Of a stretch of 21,640 bases of DNA, positions 17,130 to 21,640 are shown piece by piece. The stretch's first letter is position 1. Each line of letters starts with the position of its first letter. The position numbers and the translations under genes are program-made. The notes below the pieces were generated by a model, which did no database searches, had not been told where the DNA came from, and was given only the letters and a program-made list of their open reading frames with translations. The stretch is from Aureobasidium sp. EXF-3400 (lineage: Eukaryota > Ascomycota > Dothideomycetes > Dothideales > Saccotheciaceae). The stretch is from NCBI GenBank assembly GCA_024195585.1, contig SWBL01000549.1, forward strand, positions 1 through 21,640. Direction: 5' to 3'.

Positions 17130-17830
17130 GACAAGCCAACGATTCAGATGCAAATAGTTGTACAATGGGCAAGAGTATCCAGAGAGATGTCGTATTGGGA
17201 TGCTAATTCCGTGGAAGTCTCTGAGTGCAGAACAGCTTTGTGCATTTTGATGTATAGTCTACAAGATCTACTGCTCCGTCGAAACTGACCAATTTTACAG
17301 GTTTAATGTTTCCAACACTCCACAATGCAACGATACAGATGCAAGAAGCGGTATGACGTATAAGAGCGTCCAGAGAGATGATGAGCAACAACGCGGCTTC
17401 AGTGGAAAAGCATGAGCGTAGAACAGTTTCTTGCATTTTGATATGCACCATATATCATATACTGTCTTCCTGAGAGGCTTGAATTCAGACTTGATCATAT
17501 CTGACACCTTCTAGGCTAACGATATGATGCAAGGAATTATTTGATAATCAGGCGCGTCCGGAGAGATGATGTATTGAGAGATGACTCCAATGGTAAGCTA
17601 GAGATGCAAGACAGTTCCATGCAATTTGATAGCTAGTCTACATGGTGTATCCTTTGATGAGGACTGAATTGACTACATCAAACGTCTGCGAAATCAGCTA
17701 TCGAAATGCAAGAAGTCTTTGAGTACACAACAGCGTCCAGAGAAATGGTGTATCAGTAGACGACTGCAATGAAAACACTTGAAAATGATACGTTGTTTTG
17801 CATTTCTTTAGTCATTTACACAATATACTG
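17130..17830. repeat. Degenerate tandem repeat array, right block
   Basis: Four copies of the same unit as at 13540-15430, with cores near 17226, 17418, 17605 and 17785. Spacing is about 190, 190 and 180 bp, the most regular part of the array. Each unit has, in plus-strand order, a TCCAGAGAGATG-TGTATT element, a (C/T)T(C/T)C(A/G)(A/G)TGG-like element, an AGAACAG(C/T)TT element and TGCATTTTGAT. Read on the minus strand, all four cores share one phase with I-K-(M/L)-(H/Q)-x-x-V-L and, in three of them, a following S-T-E or T-I-G. A downstream I-S-L-D (or I-S-P-D) and then C-I follow at constant distance. The first unit (17130-17260) reaches into the upstream region of the Clr2-like gene. Confidence 0.85.
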
Positions 17831-17876
17831 CTCTACTTCGAGTCCCCGAGTCCAAGCTACAACGACATCCAATACT

Positions 17877-19470
17877 TCAAGTAGCTTTCTTGACCGCCAC
17901 CGACCAATCCTCCAACCTCGGTAACCTAATCGCCTTCAACCCAAACCTAGGAACCTGATGTTTCCAAGTCTCCTCGGTATGCATATGATAAAAATACTTC
18001 TGCGGCACAGGATACAAAATCTGTTCTGTCGCCAAAGCAGCATCTTTATCTGCTGTAGTTACACACTCAGCATCATCACCCTCGGCCCATAAATCCCACT
18101 GTTTTTCTAGATACATGCCAAAAGGTGCATTTATTGCTTGTCGGTGTTCAGTGAGTTTGGAGGTAGTGTAGCATGTCATTGCGAAAGCGCAACCACCGAG
18201 TAAATGGTTGATTAATGCGTTGCCGAGTTCATTGCTTCTGTTTCCTTGGATCCAGGGCTCCATGGGTGCATTGGGGTTTGATGGAGAGGGAGGAGTGGGA
18301 AAGTATGCCATTGTAAAGGCGTGGCTGAATTCATGGACGAGAGTATCGGCGAGACCAAAGATTGTTCGATCGTAGGCAGATTGGGGGTCTAACTTGTTTG
18401 GTCGACGACTCGCGGGTACTTTGAATCTGTCTAGCCAGGAGTCTAGGAGTTCGCCTTGCTCGTTTGTTCCGTTTTTGGTGTCTTCGTCGTATCGCTGCAG
18501 GATGTTGAGGTAGACTTGACTGATGTGAATATCTGATTGGCAACAATAGCTAGAAGGTGTTAGTACTTATCTCAAATTGGGAAAGAAACTAAACTCACGC
18601 TTTGCCAGCTACCACGTCTATACCCTTGCTGTTCTTACGAGGCCTGGTTACCCCGTAGCCTCCAATTTCCAACATCTCCAGTGTTGGCTTGACATCCCAA
18701 GTCGTCCAGTTTCGCATTGCGAGAAGCTTGTCGAAGACCTCAACCTCTTGCTCACCCGTCAAAGCATCAGGCACGCTGACGACTTTACAAACACCATGAA
18801 TTGCATCATTAAACTCCGTCAGGGAGTCCAGATCCGCAACAGCATGGAAGAAAGCAAGTGTAGCTGGATCATCGAGTATAGCGGTAGCTAAAAGTATAGC
18901 CGGCTCCATAATTCGATACTCATCATCTTCAATGTCTCGCCACATGTCTCGTCTTAGCACTGGATGGATGAGTTTCGTTGTCTTTTTGTTTGGGTTTCTT
19001 CGTTCCGCCAGTCGACCCAGCGGTTTCATGTAGACGTCCTCTGACTTTGGGTAGTAATTCAAGAATCCAGCTTTCTCGAGTACGGGAAAGCCCCATTTGC
19101 TGGGCACACCCTGCCACACCCCTTTAGTTTCATTTGGAGGCCCAAGAGCATACTTTGGTGGCCAGTAGCTTGAATCACTCGGATCTGCTACTTCCTCGTC
19201 GCCGAAATCTTTAATATCCATCTGTCGGACTTCGAAGCCGGCGCCGTCGAACTCTGAGTATGCGCGGGCGGTGTAGCGCCAGCAGTCTTGGTACCAGTCT
19301 GCTTTATATTCTTCGCCGTCTATTTCTGTCCATTCGGGGAGTTGAGGAGGGTGTACGACTGTGTAAGTGCGGAGCTGGTCCACTGGAGGGGTGATGGGGT
19401 CGAAGACGCTGGAGATATCGGAGTCATCGCCATCGCTAGCGTCTGTCATCTCTGTGTCTGAGTCAGTCAT
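17877..19470 (-). CDS. Zincin-like protein with HExxH motif
   Basis: Exon 1 is 19470-18599, the intron 18598-18550 (49 nt, GTGAGT...TTCTAG, phase 2), and exon 2 18549-17877; 514 residues. The open frame extends upstream, but the first in-frame ATG is 19470. Residues 1-35 are acidic and disordered. The second exon carries L-V-H-E-F-S-H-A-F with H363, E364 and H367, the zinc-binding and catalytic motif of zincin metallopeptidases. E398 in N-E-L-G-N-A-L-I-N-H-L-L-G-G is a candidate third zinc ligand about 31 residues on; it resembles the E-x-G...G-G block of uncharacterised fungal HExxH proteins. No signal peptide or membrane helix, so probably intracellular. A peptidase activity is inferred from the motif only. 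The splice is strongly supported because it links the exons across a frame change and completes the motif-bearing half. Confidence 0.85.
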
Positions 19471-19822
19471 TTTGATGTATTTTGTTTCAACGCTGCAGTT
19501 TTGAGTGGATGTTGTACGTTCGCGCGATTGAGGCGCGGGTTCGCGAGCATTTTGGTGTTCTTTGACGAGTAGAGACTGCCGGATTCGTTTCGTAACAAAG
19601 CACCCAAAAAGTAGAAAGAACAAAGCTGAGGGAAGAGCTTCGACTCTGGTTTTGCGTCTGAGACAAGCAATAGAAATGCAAGAATGACTGTTGTGTATTC
19701 GAGTTGGCCAGAGAGAACGTAGAGTTAGTCAATTCTCACTGGCCGACATCTAATCTATGTATCCGCCTTGCCTTTCGATACCACCAGAATGTAACGGCTC
19801 CACCACCGAAAACTTCATCGTC
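19471..19822. other. Intergenic: promoter of the HExxH gene and 3' flank of the F-box-like gene
   Basis: About 350 bases between two minus-strand genes. The open frames here (for example the upstream extension to 19623) lack an ATG or protein-like composition. No TATA box or repeat seen. Confidence 0.5.
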
Positions 19823-20888
19823 TTACACTTCCTCAACTTTCTTCTCGCCTGTGGCCTTCTTCTTCTTGTTCTTAGACTTCTCCTGTCTCTTCGCAGCACG
19901 AGCAGCAGCCTTAACCCATGGGATATCCATCATATTCTCCTTGAAAGCCTCACTTATCGCTTCCTCCTCCTCAGCAGAACGACTGTCTTCCTGCTGCTTG
20001 TCTTTGCTCTTCATGCCCTCCTCCACAGCAGGTAGCCAAGCACTGTTAACGCTATCATGAGCTGCAGCACAACCACGCCAAATGGGAATCTTGAGCAATG
20101 GCTCAGAGTCATCGAGGTAAGCAGTCGTAGGCTTGGGAACATCTTTCAGGGGCAGATCTGTGTGACTCGTTAGTCAGGTACAATCTACATCATCAGCCGG
20201 GCGACTTACGAAGCAAATGCGAAACAAAATTCTCCATGTAAAACTCAGACAACAAACCCGGACAACCCCTATCTTCATCAATGCCTCGTTCAGTAGACAC
20301 AATACTAGCAACATTGACTGCCTGAGTAACTCTAACGTTGGCAAAGTTGTTCATGATGATTTCTGACACAGGACCTAAGCTGCCGAGTCCATGCCAGACT
20401 CTGATGAGCAGGACTTGCAAGTTCTTCATCTCGTGAAGCAGTTCACGCAGTTTAGCTCCAAAAGCTGAGGGGACGAGCTTTTCACCCAGAGCACGTTCGC
20501 CACGACGGAGATCGAGGGTCAAGACGACGAAAGGGAGGTTGGCAGCCGAGGAAATCAGACCTCTGTGCAAAGGGGTCCAGGAGTTGATGTAAACGTGGCT
20601 GAAGTCAGTTTTCAACCAGACTTGCTTGCCGATGTGGAGGAACTTCTTGTTGACGAGGAGGAAAGTAGGGGTAGGGCGTGCGGACGAGGTTTTCTTCAAG
20701 ATCTTTGCTGTGTTCATGATGCTGGGGATGAAACCTTCGCGACGGTCGGGAAGCGCATGGCTGAGGATTGTTGCGAGAAGGTTTTCGGGGAGGTTGTTGA
20801 GCGTGGCTTTGGGAGAGAGGTTGAGGTTGGCTAGGTCAGGAACTGTCAGGCGATTCTTTTGCCACTCGAGGTAGCGGTTGGTAGTCAT
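19823..20888 (-). CDS. F-box-like protein with Lys/Glu-rich C-terminal tail
   Basis: Exon 1 is 20888-20210, the intron 20209-20158 (52 nt, GTAAGT...CACACAG, phase 1), and exon 2 20157-19823; 337 residues. The frame is open upstream to 21146 but has no ATG there; the ATG at 20888 has a good context (ACGATGA). L-N-N-L-P-E-N-L-L-A-T-I-L-S-H-A-L (about residues 30-46) is an F-box-type start, and F-L-L-V-N-K-K-F matches the second F-box helix. The middle resembles the leucine-rich remainder of Pezizomycotina F-box-like proteins (F-V-V-L-T-L-D-L-R, L-Q-V-L-L-I-R-V-W). Exon 2 ends in a strongly charged tail (E-E-E-E-A-I-S-E-A-F, then K-N-K-K-K-K-A), possibly a nuclear localisation signal. The likely role is substrate recognition in an SCF ligase; the target is unknown. 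Confidence 0.78.
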
Positions 20889-21640
20889 CGTGGTGATGGC
20901 GAGGGTATCTAGTGCTTTGAGAGCTGGTATGACGTATGAGTCTGGTGACGACCCGTGACAAGAGACCTGAGGATTATCAGACTTCTCTTCCAGCTGCAAA
21001 CTCGCGAGGGAGAATCGGAATGGATTATCTCCAAGACGTGAGTGATTGTGTGGTTGAGAAAATGGCTTGGCACTGGACGACGAGAACCCCGTATGCGATT
21101 TTGATGATACCCGATCCTTGCACGATAGTTTTCTCGGTGTGACCAAGACCGGTCACGGAAGCTGGTTACGAAAGATGATTTTCGAGATGGGATCAAAATA
21201 AGAGTCTAGTACAATCATGCCAATTTGAGTTGGTCAATGGAAACCGGGATTACAAGAACAAAGAGACACTGCTCGGTGAGAACAAACAGCTGATCGTGGG
21301 TGGGTGTTGCAAGTAGACTTACCGCAAACGGGAGCAACACATTTTGGGTCGCAGCCAGAAGTACAAATTATACTCACGTATCTAGACAAAATTAACATAC
21401 CATGATACAAGTATCGCACCAAAACTTGTCTTTGAGAAAATAGAAACAATCATTCGTATAGAGACGTTCATCCCAAATGCAAGTTGACGCGGTTTAAAGT
21501 CATACAAAGGCTGAACGTTTTGATCCAAAAGCATTATGTCGCGGACAGGGAAAAACATCACAATCGCGCAAAACCCAATTTTTGGAATAACTCCCTCAAA
21601 TCGAACCCAACAAACCCCAGACCGAAGCCAAATTACTCGC
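20889..21640. other. Right edge, upstream of the F-box-like gene; no gene recognised
   Basis: It holds the minus-strand promoter of the F-box-like gene. Two donor-like sites on the minus strand (GTGAGT at 21377, GTAAGT at 21322) could belong to leader introns or to a gene running in from the right, but no matching acceptor at a sensible distance or coding exon was found. The Cys-rich minus-strand frame 21449-21234 looks like a chance ORF. Confidence 0.45.

Noticed and set aside
13540..17830. CRISPR array
   Set aside because: The repeats are long, strongly diverged and irregularly spaced in a fungal-type sequence with spliceosomal introns; no cas genes.
19704..20060. 118-codon plus-strand ORF with hydrophobic stretches
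   Set aside because: Antisense to the Lys/Glu-rich exon of the F-box-like gene; Phe/Leu/Ser richness is the complement of AAG/GAG codons.
21234..21449. Cys-rich minus-strand ORF of 71 codons resembling a small secreted protein
   Set aside because: No signal peptide cleavage logic, no promoter or intron support, and donor-like sites interrupt it; too weak to call.

Overview
The window looks like nuclear DNA of a filamentous ascomycete (Pezizomycotina; a Dothideomycete is my guess). The reasons are: genes that are intron-poor or split by 49-59 nt introns with GTAAGT/GTATGT/GTGAGT donors and TAG/CAG acceptors; a tRNA-Leu with a short intron after the anticodon; a GPI-anchored Ser/Trp/Gly-rich wall protein; an MCH-type major facilitator; F-box-like proteins with LPPEIR or LPENLL motifs; and several lineage-restricted small membrane proteins. 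There is no operon logic.

Layout, left to right. 0-2 kb: an intron-containing tRNA-Leu(AAG) and otherwise gene-poor DNA. 2.15-2.94 kb: a secreted, tryptophan-rich GPI-protein gene with its own TATA box. 3.8-5.0 kb: an F-box-like gene preceded by what appears to be a three-intron 5' leader. 5.36-6.86 kb: a three-exon monocarboxylate-porter-like MFS gene. 6.95-7.59 kb: two direct copies of a ~160 bp promoter-like block; the second lies upstream of an orphan gene with a basic nuclear-type N-terminus (7.8-8.8 kb), the first upstream of a short, probably decayed ORF. 9.13-9.44 kb: a small two-helix membrane protein. 12.36-9.87 kb (minus): a J-domain, Cys-rich, coiled-coil protein whose coiled coil seems to continue in two other frames past its stop. 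13.32-12.97 kb (minus): a tiny two-exon, N-terminally membrane-anchored charged protein.

13.5-17.8 kb is the most unusual part. It is a strongly diverged tandem array, with at least 17 recognisable cores and about 190 bp periodicity where best preserved. It surrounds a minus-strand gene whose product resembles the N-terminal domain of the heterochromatin factor Clr2. That gene has an in-frame TGA followed by 79 further codons that look fully coding. Read on the minus strand, the array cores keep one common reading phase, which suggests decayed tandem copies of a coding unit.

19.5-17.9 kb (minus) holds a two-exon HExxH zincin-like protein. 20.9-19.8 kb (minus) holds a two-exon F-box-like protein with a Lys/Glu-rich tail. 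The last ~750 bases show no supportable gene. All family names rest on recognising motifs by eye; no database search was possible.
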